A DNA stretch of 64,000 nt from JBBROS01 sp965199595 (GTDB lineage Bacteria; Pseudomonadota; Alphaproteobacteria; Acetobacterales; Acetobacteraceae). Each line of letters opens with the position of its first letter. Position 1 is the first letter of the stretch. Positions 52,801 through 60,270 of the stretch are shown here, piece by piece. Location: contig OZ241182.1 in assembly GCA_965199595.1 (NCBI GenBank), forward strand, positions 3,720,001-3,784,000, given 5' to 3'. The position numbers and the translations under genes are program-made. The notes under the pieces are model-generated. The model did not search any database. It saw only the letters and a program-made list of their open reading frames with translations, and was not told the DNA's origin.

Positions 52801-54293
52801 TCCCGGTTCCGCGCTGCCGCCCGCAGCAGCGGAACCGCCGCCGCGGCATCCAGCCCCTCCAGCCGGTCCCGCCAGTCATGCGCCAGCGCCGCCAGCGCCG
52901 GGGCGGACCGCGCCGAAACCAGCAGCGGCGGCAGCTCCCCCGCCTCGGCCACCGCAACTTCGGCAACCACGCCAGGCCCGGCCATCTCGGGTGCTGCCGA
53001 AAGCACCGCATGCGCATTGGTCCCGCCAAACCCGAACGAGTTGACCGCCGCCGCCCGCAACGCACCGCCAGGCCCCACCGGCATCGCCGCCTGGGCCAGC
53101 ACCAGGTTCAGCTCGTCGAACCGGATCGCCGGGTTCGGCACCTCGGAATGCAGCGACACCGGGATCACCCCATCCCGCAGCACGACCATCGCCTTCAGCA
53201 GCCCGGCCATGCCGCTCGCTGCCTCCAGATGCCCGACGTTCGTCTTGACCGACCCGATCGGCAGCTTCGTGGCCCGGCCCAGCCCCAGCACCTCGCCCAG
53301 CGCCCCGGCCTCGATCGGGTCGCCCACCGCCGTCCCGGTGCCATGCGCCTCCATATAAACAAGGTCGTCCGGCGCCACGCGGGAACTGCCATAGATCTCC
53401 CGCAGCAACGACGCCTGCGCCGTCCCGCTCGGCAGCGACAACCCGGCCGTCCGCCCATCCGAGTTGACCCCGGTGCCCTCGATCACGAACCGGATCGGGT
53501 CGCCATCCGCCAAGGCAGCCTCCAGCGGCTTCAGCAGCAGCACGCCGCCGCCCTCCGCCCGCACATAGCCGTCCGCCCCCTCGGCAAAGGCATGGCAGCG
53601 CCCCCGCGGCGACAGCATGGAAGCGCGCGAGAAGCCCACGAAGCTCTGCGGCGACAGCAGCAGGTTTACGCCGCCCACCACCGCCATGTCGGCCTCGCCC
53701 CGGCGCATCGCGGTGCAGGCCAGGTGCAGCGCCACCAGCGACGACGAACAGGCGGTATCCACCGTGAAGCTCGGCCCCTTCAGGTCGAACACATACGAGA
53801 TCCGGTTGGACAGCGTGCTGAGCGTGGCGCCGATCATGAAGTAGGCATCGGCCACCGCCGGGTCACCCAGCCGCAGCGCCAGGTAGTCGGAGGCGGAACC
53901 GCCGACGAACACCCCGGTGCGGCTGCCCGCAAGGGTCCGGCCGGACACGCCCGCATCCTCGAGCGCCTCGTGCGTCAGCTCCAGCAGCAGCCGCTGCTGC
54001 GGGTCCATCTGCACGGCCTCCCGCGGCGAAATGCCAAAGAACGCCGCATCGAACCGGTCCACGTTGTCGATGACGCCGGCAGCCATGGTGTAGGACTTGC
54101 CGGGCTGCCGCGGGTCGGGGTGCAGGTACGCTTCCCGGGACCACCGATCCGCCGGGATCTCGGTCACCGCATCGCCACCCCGCGCGAGCAGGCGCGCGAA
54201 CGACTCAAGGTCCGGCGCCCCGGGCAGACGGCACGACACGCCGATGACCGCGATGGGCGAAACTGGCGCCGAAGCCTTCATCTCAATGTGCAT
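46797..54293 (-). CDS. Single-module reducing type I polyketide synthase (RkpA-like)
   Basis: 2498 residues. KS 12-430 (Cys182 in TVDTACSSSLV, His317, His355); AT about 545-890 (GHSVGE, Ser635; specificity loop YAFHS 734-738); DH about 905-1185 (His934 in LADHAVDGSPLLP, Asp1097); MT-like part about 1340-1555 with a weak SAM motif LELGASADGTTP (1384-1395); ER 1745-2070 (HGGAGGVGLA, 1893-1902); KR 2090-2310 (GGLGGFG, Ser2226, Tyr2239, Asn2243); ACP about 2360-2440 (Ser2399 in DMGMDSLMAVE). No thioesterase, so release by the neighbouring oxoamine synthase is expected. All catalytic residues except in MT look intact. It makes a saturated chain, iteratively. Confidence 0.93.
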   Translation of the reverse strand: MHIEMKASAPVSPIAVIGVSCRLPGAPDLESFARLLARGGDAVTEIPADRWSREAYLHPDPRQPGKSYTMAAGVIDNVDRFDAAFFGISPREAVQMDPQQRLLLELTHEALEDAGVSGRTLAGSRTGVFVGGSASDYLALRLGDPAVADAYFMIGATLSTLSNRISYVFDLKGPSFTVDTACSSSLVALHLACTAMRRGEADMAVVGGVNLLLSPQSFVGFSRASMLSPRGRCHAFAEGADGYVRAEGGGVLLLKPLEAALADGDPIRFVIEGTGVNSDGRTAGLSLPSGTAQASLLREIYGSSRVAPDDLVYMEAHGTGTAVGDPIEAGALGEVLGLGRATKLPIGSVKTNVGHLEAASGMAGLLKAMVVLRDGVIPVSLHSEVPNPAIRFDELNLVLAQAAMPVGPGGALRAAAVNSFGFGGTNAHAVLSAAPEMAGPGVVAEVAVAEAGELPPLLVSARSAPALAALAHDWRDRLEGLDAAAAVPLLRAAARNREHHVHRLAAAGSTPSALVRALDAYAAKQDSPDLVSGTALGTPLGKGGVAFVYSGNGSQWAGMGVDGLQNPAFRAAIEEVDSELAQLLGWSIADKLRSVDAAALRATDVAQPLLFAVQYGCTRALAAAGVVPSAHLGHSVGEVAAAAAAGALSLQDAAHVIAARSAAQQCTAHHGRMAVLALGADAALALLDTVPTVEIAAVNSSMSITVAGPAEALERLGRLAARRRVHFVMLDLDYAFHSAAMDPIREGLLLDLDGIRPRHATDPFYSTVFGRAHDGTGLGPEYWWQNVRAPVRFADAVSAVLADGCNILLEIGPNPVLQSYLRDGLKHAERPGLVMPTLSQRNRGVDPFRRIALALHVAGHDISGSAQFAGLATPDGLPRYPWQRERYWYERTDEATDTISAERDHPLLGFRRGDEPGLWYNTLDTTIEPWLADHAVDGSPLLPATAMVEMALAAARARYPDAAHLDVLDLEITRPLLLERDAARETRFSVNGERGVFELASRTRLSGEPWTVHATGRIAAGSGAAMPPLALDDEEGASVAAAEHYRLTAQLGLQYGPAFQTVERVSLQSDRAGTVHLVADEAHRARLGFLTDPARLDGALQGLVSLAARQMAAGAGAQAGALLPWRIGRVRLAAGGGAVEAAQLRVLRVGPRSISAEVALLDADGGVVGVLGDCWFTRTASAAVTDLVDAAYHTVAVPMPLGNARVLRPLPTLPADDAAGTDDAALLTEAYAAAAAYQAFLPLAVDGGIDLHALVRGGRLHADALPLARGMLGWLEQDGLASCEAGAWSLVADADQPAAAEIWQSILADAPTAVAEAALIGTVGQALPAILAEGLAALPRGLGPLTRQMLVGSPTGRAVLDALADAVAELAASWPPHQQLRVLELGASADGTTPALMRALARVGREVEYVAAVPPGGDVPAVAAMLGAVPGAGAVEWDATQEVPLAVAAGRFDLVVGALVFTRGFEADALSRVQGLMAPGGLLLLAEPRPNRAWDLRFGADPAWWRADGTGSTLHDQRDWLRSLHAAGFGEAAAAAVGQAVWSANLLTARAHGSLAAGAAKTGTDAGLLIVSAAGDGLAVALAEAMLATGRPSLAVTLDGGEDVLRAAPPLDGDIVFVVPDLVGPVAMLDGIARAGSALGAWAAALAETTGLRLWVVARADAGDDGVAAALRGVTRVLANEAPNLRPYFLQVDRGLALEAAAGLLVLEVGAPGLEPEVALAADRREVPRIRRGMAPRRVAAAQASARLAVGRPGLLDTLHWERMEIAAPGANEVGIAVAASGLNFRDVMWALGLLPDEALMDGLAGATLGLECAGVVTAVGPGVEGIAVGDRVMAIAPASLATNVVAPAQAVVRLPDGMDMASAATVPVAFLTVCYALGTLANIQPGERVLIHGGAGGVGLAAIQYARHRGAEVFASAGSPAKRAILALLGVEHILDSRSMDFADEVMARTGGQGVDVVLNSLAGEAMERSVGVLRPFGRFLELGKRDLYGNTPLGLRALRHNVSYFAIDADQLPMQRPDIARRVFAEIAALMEQGALRPLPHRVFGSGAATDAFRLMQSAGHVGKIVLEPEPAGIALPPEVVPWAPSAAGTYVVSGGLGGFGLQTARWLVAQGVRSLALLGRRGLATPGAAEAMAGFAAQGVLAQAYACDVADPVGLAAVLAEVRAGQMPIRGVVHAAMVLDDALLPQLSAERFLHVLQPKLAGGLLLDRLTRQDPIETFLLFSSITTTLGNPGQANYVAANAGLEALAARRLAAGLPGMSVGWGPIADVGYLSREHAVSDALAQRMGGAHLDSQQALDLLPALLACGRAHVDVAHLRWGMVRQHLPHLATPIFSEVAGDEVSDVGQIDLAQLLADSTPEEARALVGGIMAEEVSAITKTPNQQIDLSRSLTDMGMDSLMAVELRMALERRFGSNLPLLSLADGASIGSIAGRIVRQLSAATPGVKMDAATALLAKFEDEREDGPGDEAGDPAGDDDVGEAAAGSDVVGTSLEGRRP

Positions 54294-54446
54294 AAGTCAG
54301 CCAACCCTCGCTGCTCGCAAGCCCTCAATGTGCCCGGCTCGCACCACTCAAATTACGCAATCGCAGCCGCGGAGCTACAGGATCGACCCCCGGAGTGCAA
54401 TCGAATGAGGCATTGACGCGGTCCCAGCCCGGCACTTCCGCCATCC

Positions 54447-56525
54447 ATGTTGCATTGCAACACACAGAGGCCTAGCATCTCTGCCGGTGGCAGAGCGAGT
54501 ATAAGCGTGGAACCGCTGGTTGTAAGCGGCACAGGTCAACTGGACGCGGGCCCGCATCACGCCGCGCCCGGCTCCATTCCATTTGACTTCGGCCTGCCCT
54601 CCGCCGCAGTGCTGCGCGTGATCGGCCGCGCCAACCAGTGGCCGGCCCGGCTCCTGCCCGAACTCCGGCTCGACCGCACCGCCCGGCACCCCGACGCGAT
54701 CCTCTGCGCCAGAGCCCGACCGCACCGCTCCGGCCTCCCGATCCTCCGCCCCCACCCGGCCCTGCTGCGTGCGCCAGACACCCGCCCCGGCCGCGCTCGC
54801 ACCAACACCCTCACCCTCGCCGCCCCCCATCAGGGCCGCATGGTCGGCTGGGCCGAGCGCATCCTGCAGCATCCCGGCTGGTTCACCCCCAGCCTCGCCG
54901 CCCGGGCCCGGCGCCTGCTGCCGCACTTCGCCGCATCCCGCATCGGCGGCACCTGGTGGGCGCCGGCACCTCCCGCCGTCAGCGGCCAGACAATCGTCTT
55001 TGCCGCCGCCGACCCGGTCATCACGCACCGCATGCTCAACGCCGCCCTGGCCGACACCGGCGCAGCCGGCACGGTGCTCGTCGCCCGCCGCCCCGGCTCC
55101 TGGCTGCCCCACTGCCGCCGCCTCGGCATCACGGTCATCACCGGTCCCGTCGACCCCTGGCCCCTCCTGGACCACGCCGCCCAGATCCACGCCGACGGCA
55201 ATGACGAGATCGCCCTGCTCGCCGCCCTGCTCGGCAGGCCCGTGCACCGCCCCACCCCCGGCCCCCTCGACCACACCACCGACCCGGTCCGCCTCCTGGC
55301 CGCCGCCCTCCTCCTCGGCAGCCGCTACACGGACCCCTTCGACGGCCGCGCCATCCCCTGCGAAGCCTTCCTGGACCGCGCCGCCCCCTGGCGCCGGCAC
55401 AGCGCCGCGAACGCTGCCATCGCCTGCTGCGTCGGCATCTCGTTCTGGAAGCGCCGCCGCATCGCCGTCATGCTGGGAAACGGCGCGCCCGCCTTCCGCA
55501 AGACCGCACCCGCCGCCATCGCTGCCGCGGCCCGGCGCGGCGGCGGCATCGCCGTCTGGCCCTCCCGCGCGCCCGCGGGCCTCGATGCCCTGGCGGCAAG
55601 CGCCCAGGTCCCGGTCTCGCGCGTGGAGGACGGCTTCATCCGCTCCATAGGCCTGGGCGCGGACTTCCTGCCGCCCCTCTCCATCGTGCTCGATGGCGCC
55701 GGCATCTACTACGACGCCACCCGCCCCAGCGACCTCGAAACCCTGCTGTCCCAGGCCGGCTTCCCGCCTGCCCTGCTCCACCAGGCCAGCACCCTGCGGA
55801 CCCGCATGGTCGCGGCCAAGGTCACCAAATACAACCTGCCATCCGGCACCCCGCTGGAACTCCCCCGGGGCCGCCGCCTGATCCTCGTCCCCGGCCAGGT
55901 GGCCGACGACCGCTCGGTCCTGCTCGGCGGCGCCGGCATCCGCCCGGGGCTCGACCTGCTGCGCCGCGTCCGCGCCGCCGCCCCCGGCGCCCACATCATC
56001 TACAAGCCCCACCCGGACGTGGACGCGGGCCACCGCGCCGGCGCCCTGCCGGACACCGAAGTCCTGCTCCACGCCGACCAGGTGCTCCGCGGCGGCTCCA
56101 TCGCCGAGCTGCTGGCCCGGGTGGACGAGATCCACACGCTCACCTCCCTCACCGGCTTCGAGGCCCTGCTGCGCGCAAAGCCCGTCACCACCTACGGCCA
56201 GCCCTTCTACGCCGGCTGGGGCCTCACCACCGACACCAACCCGCCCGCCCGCCGAACCCGGCGCCTGACCCTCGACCAGCTCGTCGCCGGCACCCTCATC
56301 CTCTATCCCCGCTACATCGACCCTGTGACCCTGTTGCCATGCGATCCCGAAATCGTGCTGGACCGGCTGGCTGATCCGGCGTTGAACAGGGTAAGCCTCC
56401 TCGTCATGCTGCGGCGGTTGCAAGGCCGCATCCTGGTAATGGGGCAACGCGCGGCCCACAGGCAGGCCCCGCAGGCGTCTGCCCCGGCCACCACCTCCCA
56501 AGTTCGGAAAGACTCCGTGCGATGA
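54447..56525 (+). CDS. kpsC: KpsC/RkpJ-like capsule Kdo-transferase
   Basis: 692 residues. The C-terminal half carries the KpsC signatures VEDGFIRSIGLGADF (from about residue 392), GIYYDATRPSDLETLL, ILVPGQVADD, IYKPHPDVDAGHR and TSLTGFEALLRAKPVTTYG with PFYAGWGL (about 588). E. coli KpsC has two Kdo-transferase halves; here the N-terminal 350 residues lack these motifs, so it may add only one kind of linkage. It would build a beta-Kdo linker on the capsule lipid. Start ATG 54447 is uncertain. It overlaps kpsS by 4 bp and is divergent from the polyketide synthase with 153 bp between. Confidence 0.85.
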   Translation: MLHCNTQRPSISAGGRASISVEPLVVSGTGQLDAGPHHAAPGSIPFDFGLPSAAVLRVIGRANQWPARLLPELRLDRTARHPDAILCARARPHRSGLPILRPHPALLRAPDTRPGRARTNTLTLAAPHQGRMVGWAERILQHPGWFTPSLAARARRLLPHFAASRIGGTWWAPAPPAVSGQTIVFAAADPVITHRMLNAALADTGAAGTVLVARRPGSWLPHCRRLGITVITGPVDPWPLLDHAAQIHADGNDEIALLAALLGRPVHRPTPGPLDHTTDPVRLLAAALLLGSRYTDPFDGRAIPCEAFLDRAAPWRRHSAANAAIACCVGISFWKRRRIAVMLGNGAPAFRKTAPAAIAAAARRGGGIAVWPSRAPAGLDALAASAQVPVSRVEDGFIRSIGLGADFLPPLSIVLDGAGIYYDATRPSDLETLLSQAGFPPALLHQASTLRTRMVAAKVTKYNLPSGTPLELPRGRRLILVPGQVADDRSVLLGGAGIRPGLDLLRRVRAAAPGAHIIYKPHPDVDAGHRAGALPDTEVLLHADQVLRGGSIAELLARVDEIHTLTSLTGFEALLRAKPVTTYGQPFYAGWGLTTDTNPPARRTRRLTLDQLVAGTLILYPRYIDPVTLLPCDPEIVLDRLADPALNRVSLLVMLRRLQGRILVMGQRAAHRQAPQASAPATTSQVRKDSVR

Positions 56526-57829
56526 TCAAGCTTGAACCACGGCGGCGCACCTTCCTGTTCCTGCAGGGGCTCGCGAGCGACTTCTTCAGCCGCCTGGGCG
56601 CACAGCTCGCCGCCCGCGGCCATGGCGTGCTGCGCGTGAATCTTAACGCCGGGGACCGCGTGTTCTGGCGCAACCCCGGTGCCCTCAACTACAGCGGCAC
56701 CCCGCAGGACTGGCCGGGCTACGTCGCGGACCTGATGCAGGAGCGCTGCGTCACCGACCTCGTGCTGTTCGGCGACTGCCGCCCCATGCACCGCGCCGCC
56801 ATCGACGCCGCCGCCGGCCAGCACGTCGCCGTGCACGTGATCGAGGAAGGCTACCTCCGCCCCGACTGGGTCACCGTCGAGCTGGGCGGCGTCAACGGCC
56901 ACTCCAGCCTGTCCCGCGACCCAGCCTGGTACCGCGACACCGCCGCCGGCCTGCCCGAGATCGCAGAGATCCCCGCGATCGCCTCCAGCTTCCGCCGCCG
57001 GGCCAGGGAGGACCTGATCTACAACATCAGCGCCATGGCCCTCAGCTTCCTCTACCCGCACTACCAGACCCACCGCCCCTGGCACCCCATCGTCGAATAC
57101 GCCGGCTGGGCCCGGCGCCTGCTGCGCCAGTCCGGCGGCCGCAAGCGTTCCGCCCGGGCCGTGCAGAAGCTGGTCGAGGGCTCCGAATACTTCCTGTTCC
57201 CGCTCCAGCTGGACTGCGACAGCCAGATCCGCCTGCACTCCTCCTTCAGCGGCATGCACGGCGCCATCGAGACGGTGCTGACCTCCTTCGCCGCCGCCCC
57301 GCCCCACACCATGCTCGCCATCAAGGAGCACCCGCTCGACAACGGCCTGGTCAACTGGCGCGAATACACCCTGGCCCTGGCGCAGCGGCTCGGCGTGCTG
57401 GACCGCATCGTCTATCTGGAGGACGGTGACATCGCCAGCCTCACCCGCGGCGCCCGCGGCGTGGTCACGGTCAACAGCACCTCCGGCACCCTGGCCCTCG
57501 CCTCCGGCGTCCCCGTCATCACCCTCGGCACCGCCATCTACGACATCCGCGGCCTCACCTTCCAGGGCGACCTGGCCCAGTTCTGGCACGCGCCCACCCC
57601 CCCCGATGCCGGGCTGTATGACGCCTTCCGCCGCGTCCTGGTGCATCGCTGCCTGGTGCGCGGCGGCTTCTTCAGCGAGCAGGGCCTCGGCATGCTCATC
57701 GAGGGCGCCATCGCCCGCCTCGAAGCCGTGAGCCCCGCCCCGGCCCTCGCCGGTCAGCAGACGGCCCGGGCCCAGGCCCCGCGCTACCACCACGACGACC
57801 CCATCGCGGCCACCGCCGTCCGCCGATGA
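56522..57829 (+). CDS. kpsS: KpsS-like capsule Kdo-transferase
   Basis: 435 residues. Begins RRTFLFLQGLASDFFSRLG, with NLNAGDRVFW and HVIEEGYLRPDWVTVELGGV, then the glycosyltransferase core FPLQLDCDSQIRLHSSF, AIKEHPLDNG and GVVTVNSTSGTLAL, all typical of KpsS. KpsS adds the first Kdo to the lipid acceptor (lysophosphatidylglycerol in E. coli). Four-base overlaps link it to kpsC and the SDR gene. Confidence 0.9.
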   Translation: MIKLEPRRRTFLFLQGLASDFFSRLGAQLAARGHGVLRVNLNAGDRVFWRNPGALNYSGTPQDWPGYVADLMQERCVTDLVLFGDCRPMHRAAIDAAAGQHVAVHVIEEGYLRPDWVTVELGGVNGHSSLSRDPAWYRDTAAGLPEIAEIPAIASSFRRRAREDLIYNISAMALSFLYPHYQTHRPWHPIVEYAGWARRLLRQSGGRKRSARAVQKLVEGSEYFLFPLQLDCDSQIRLHSSFSGMHGAIETVLTSFAAAPPHTMLAIKEHPLDNGLVNWREYTLALAQRLGVLDRIVYLEDGDIASLTRGARGVVTVNSTSGTLALASGVPVITLGTAIYDIRGLTFQGDLAQFWHAPTPPDAGLYDAFRRVLVHRCLVRGGFFSEQGLGMLIEGAIARLEAVSPAPALAGQQTARAQAPRYHHDDPIAATAVRR

Positions 57830-58626
57830 GCAGCAAGCGGAGCCGCGCGCCCGCCTCCATCCTCATCACCGGCGCCTCCAGCGGCCTCGGCGGGGCGCTG
57901 GCCCAGCGCTACGCCGCCCCCGGGGTCCACCTGGCGCTCACCGGCCGCAACCAGCCCCGCCTGGACGCCATTGCCGCCGCCTGCCGCGCCAGCGGCGCCA
58001 CCGTCCAGGCCGCCACCCTCAGCGTCACCGACCCGGCCGCCATCAGCACCTTCATGCTCGCCACCGACGACGACGCCCCGCTCGACCTCGTGGTCGCCGC
58101 CGCCGGCATCTCCGGCGGCCCGCAAACCGGCGAGATCACCGAGGGCCTGCCCTCCGCCACCAGCCAGGTCGCCACCAACCTGCTGGGCGTGATGCACGTC
58201 ATGGAGCCCATCCTCCCGCGCCTGCTCGCCCGCGGCCACGGCCACGTCGCCATGGTCTCCTCCGTCGCCGGCTACCGCGGCCTGCCCTACAGCCCCGCCT
58301 ACAGCGCCAGCAAGGCCGGCGTCCGCGCCTATGGCGAAGGCCTCCGCGCCGCCCTCCGCCCCCACGGCGTCGCCTGCAGCGTCATCGTCCCCGGCTTCTT
58401 CGACAGCCCGATGACCGACCGCTTCATCGGCGACAAACCCTTCCTCATGCCGCTGGACCGCGCCGCCGCCATCGTCCACGCCGGGCTCCTTCGGCAGAAG
58501 GCCCGCATCGTCTTCCCGCGCCTGCTCGGCCTCGGCATCCAGGCCACCGACCTCATGCCCTGGTTCCTCGGCGACCTCATCCTCCGCTCCGTCCACTTCC
58601 ACATCCGGCCCCGCGCCGACCGCTGA
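57826..58626 (+). CDS. Short-chain dehydrogenase/reductase (RkpH-like)
   Basis: 266 residues. Nucleotide-binding TGASSGLGGALAQRYA, NxxG-like segment AAAGISGG, catalytic Ser in MVSSVAGYRGLPYSP and Tyr-x3-Lys in YSASKAGVRAYG. A C-terminal hydrophobic tail (LGIQATDLMPWFLG) is typical of 3-ketosphinganine-reductase-like and RkpH proteins. It would reduce the ketone made by the alpha-oxoamine synthase. It overlaps kpsS by 4 bp. Confidence 0.88.
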   Translation: MSSKRSRAPASILITGASSGLGGALAQRYAAPGVHLALTGRNQPRLDAIAAACRASGATVQAATLSVTDPAAISTFMLATDDDAPLDLVVAAAGISGGPQTGEITEGLPSATSQVATNLLGVMHVMEPILPRLLARGHGHVAMVSSVAGYRGLPYSPAYSASKAGVRAYGEGLRAALRPHGVACSVIVPGFFDSPMTDRFIGDKPFLMPLDRAAAIVHAGLLRQKARIVFPRLLGLGIQATDLMPWFLGDLILRSVHFHIRPRADR

Positions 58627-58637
58627 CGGCCCCTTCG

Positions 58638-60263
58638 ATGCAGTTCGCCGTCGCCTGCGCCCTGTTGGTCGCGTCCTGGCTGCTCCTCCGCCGGCAGGCA
58701 GGCGGCGGCACGCCCGCGCTGATCCCGCCAAGCATCATGTCGCGGGATGCCCTTGCATCCCGCGACAAAGATGATGCGTCTTCAGGGAGTCCTAAGCAGG
58801 CGTTGGTGGCGCAAGCCACGAACGCCTGCTTAGACATCGCCCCCATCGCCCTGGGCTGGCTGCTGCTGCTCTCCCTCACCGCCCGCCCCGTCATGGCCGC
58901 CACCGCCATCGCCGCGATCGCCGCCGGCCTCGCCACGACCGACGCGGTGAAACGCGCCACCCTCCGCGAACCCCTGGTCTTCGCAGACCGCGCGGAGCTG
59001 CTGGAGGTCGTCCGCCACCCCCGCCTCTACCTCCCCTTCGCCGGCCCGGTGAAGGTCGTCGGCGGCGCCCTGCTCGCCCTGGCGCTGGTCGGCGCGCTGG
59101 TCTGGCTGGAGCCCGCCGCCCCCCGCCCCTCGCCGCTGCTGATGCTCCCCCTGGTCCTCGCCTGCGTCCTGCTGCCCACCTGGCCGCCGCTGCTCCACCG
59201 CCTGGCCGCCTTCTACCGCCGCTTCGGCCTCACCGACGACCCGGCCCGCGACATGCGCCGCACCGGCTTCCTCGCCTGCCTCATCATCCACGCGACGATC
59301 GCCCGCGCAGAACGCCCGCACCGCCGCGCCGCCATCCCCCCCTTCGCCCCGCTGCCCCCGCCACAGGCCAGGATGCCCGTCGTGCTGGTGCAGATCGAAT
59401 CCTTCTTCGACGCCCGCCGCCTCGGACCCGCCATCCCCGCCGGTCTCCTGCCGGGCTACGACCGCCTGCTGGCCGGCGCGGCACAGGCCGGCCGCCTCAC
59501 CGTGCCGTGCTGGGGCGCCAACACCGTCCGCACCGAGTTCGCCATCCTCACCGGCATCGACCAGACCGCCCTGGGCCTCGACCGCTTCAACCCCTACGAG
59601 CGCTTCGCCCAGGCCCGGCTCCGCTCCCTCGCCTGGGAGATGAAGCGCGCCGGCTACCGCACCATCTGCCTGCACCCCTTCGACAAGCGGTTCTACGCCC
59701 GCGCCGCCGTCATGCCCCAGCTCGGCTTCGACGAGTTCCGCGGCCTGGAAGCCTTCGAGGGCGCCTCCCAAGCCGGCCCCTACGTCACCGACCTCGCCGT
59801 CGCCCGGGCCATCATCCGCATCCTGCACGAGGAAGGCCCGGCCGTCTTCGTCTTCGCCATGACCATGGGCAACCACGGCCCCTGGATCGGCACCGGCGCC
59901 CACCCGCCCCTCCCCGCCTGGGCCGCCGCCCTCGACCACCTGCCGGAATCCGAGGGCCTGCGCGGCTACCTGGCCGGCCTGGTCGCAGGCGACGCGATGC
60001 TCGCCCCGCTGCTGGACGCCCTACCGCCCGGCGGCACCCTGGCGATCTACGGCGACCACCAGCCCAGCCTGCCCGCCGCCTTCGCCGCCCTGGGCGTGGT
60101 GGACGAAACCACGGACTACGCCATCTGGCACGCCGGCCATCCCCCCGGCACCCCACCGGCCACCCGCCCCGACCTCCACCACGACATCCGGGCCGAAGAC
60201 CTCGCCGCCCTGCTGCTCCATCAGCGCGCGCCGATGGACAGCACCGCCCCAGGCCTGCGATAG
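58638..60263 (+). CDS. LTA-synthase-like phosphotransferase membrane protein (RkpI position)
   Basis: 541 residues. Four to five N-terminal helices to about residue 190, then an alkaline-phosphatase fold: VVLVQIESFFDARRL (about 249), the nucleophile threonine region WGANTVRTEFAILTG (about 291-305), MTMGNHGPW (about 411) and IYGDHQPSLP (about 470). LtaS-like enzymes move phosphoglycerol or phosphoethanolamine from phospholipid to a glycan or lipid. It occupies the rkpI position next to the SDR. Residues 32-66 are encoded by two perfect or near-perfect hairpins and are out of character with the surrounding membrane helices. Confidence 0.82.
   Translation: MQFAVACALLVASWLLLRRQAGGGTPALIPPSIMSRDALASRDKDDASSGSPKQALVAQATNACLDIAPIALGWLLLLSLTARPVMAATAIAAIAAGLATTDAVKRATLREPLVFADRAELLEVVRHPRLYLPFAGPVKVVGGALLALALVGALVWLEPAAPRPSPLLMLPLVLACVLLPTWPPLLHRLAAFYRRFGLTDDPARDMRRTGFLACLIIHATIARAERPHRRAAIPPFAPLPPPQARMPVVLVQIESFFDARRLGPAIPAGLLPGYDRLLAGAAQAGRLTVPCWGANTVRTEFAILTGIDQTALGLDRFNPYERFAQARLRSLAWEMKRAGYRTICLHPFDKRFYARAAVMPQLGFDEFRGLEAFEGASQAGPYVTDLAVARAIIRILHEEGPAVFVFAMTMGNHGPWIGTGAHPPLPAWAAALDHLPESEGLRGYLAGLVAGDAMLAPLLDALPPGGTLAIYGDHQPSLPAAFAALGVVDETTDYAIWHAGHPPGTPPATRPDLHHDIRAEDLAALLLHQRAPMDSTAPGLR
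58732..58833 (+). repeat. Double palindromic element inside a coding sequence
   Basis: Two hairpins back to back. First: outer arms GCATCAT (58732) and ATGATGC (58771), inner arms TCGCGGGATGC (58740-58750) and GCATCCCGCGA (58755-58765) with loop CCTT. Second: 19-base arms at 58792-58810 and 58815-58833 with loop GCAA and one mismatch. The frame stays open through both (102 bp, divisible by 3), so this looks like an in-frame insertion of a mobile palindromic repeat rather than chance. Confidence 0.8.
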
Positions 60264-60270
60264 CCGCCGC

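Noticed and set aside
46797..54416. Very long open frames on the strand opposite the PKS (for example 47307-54416)
   Set aside because: They are rich in Arg, Pro, His and Gln without recognisable domains, while the minus-strand frame contains seven ordered PKS domains; long antisense frames are expected at this GC content.
54294..54446. Sigma-54-like GG/GC pair upstream of the PKS gene (GGGCAC then TTGC on the minus strand)
   Set aside because: Spacing and the -12 element do not fit the consensus well; by chance likely in GC-rich DNA.
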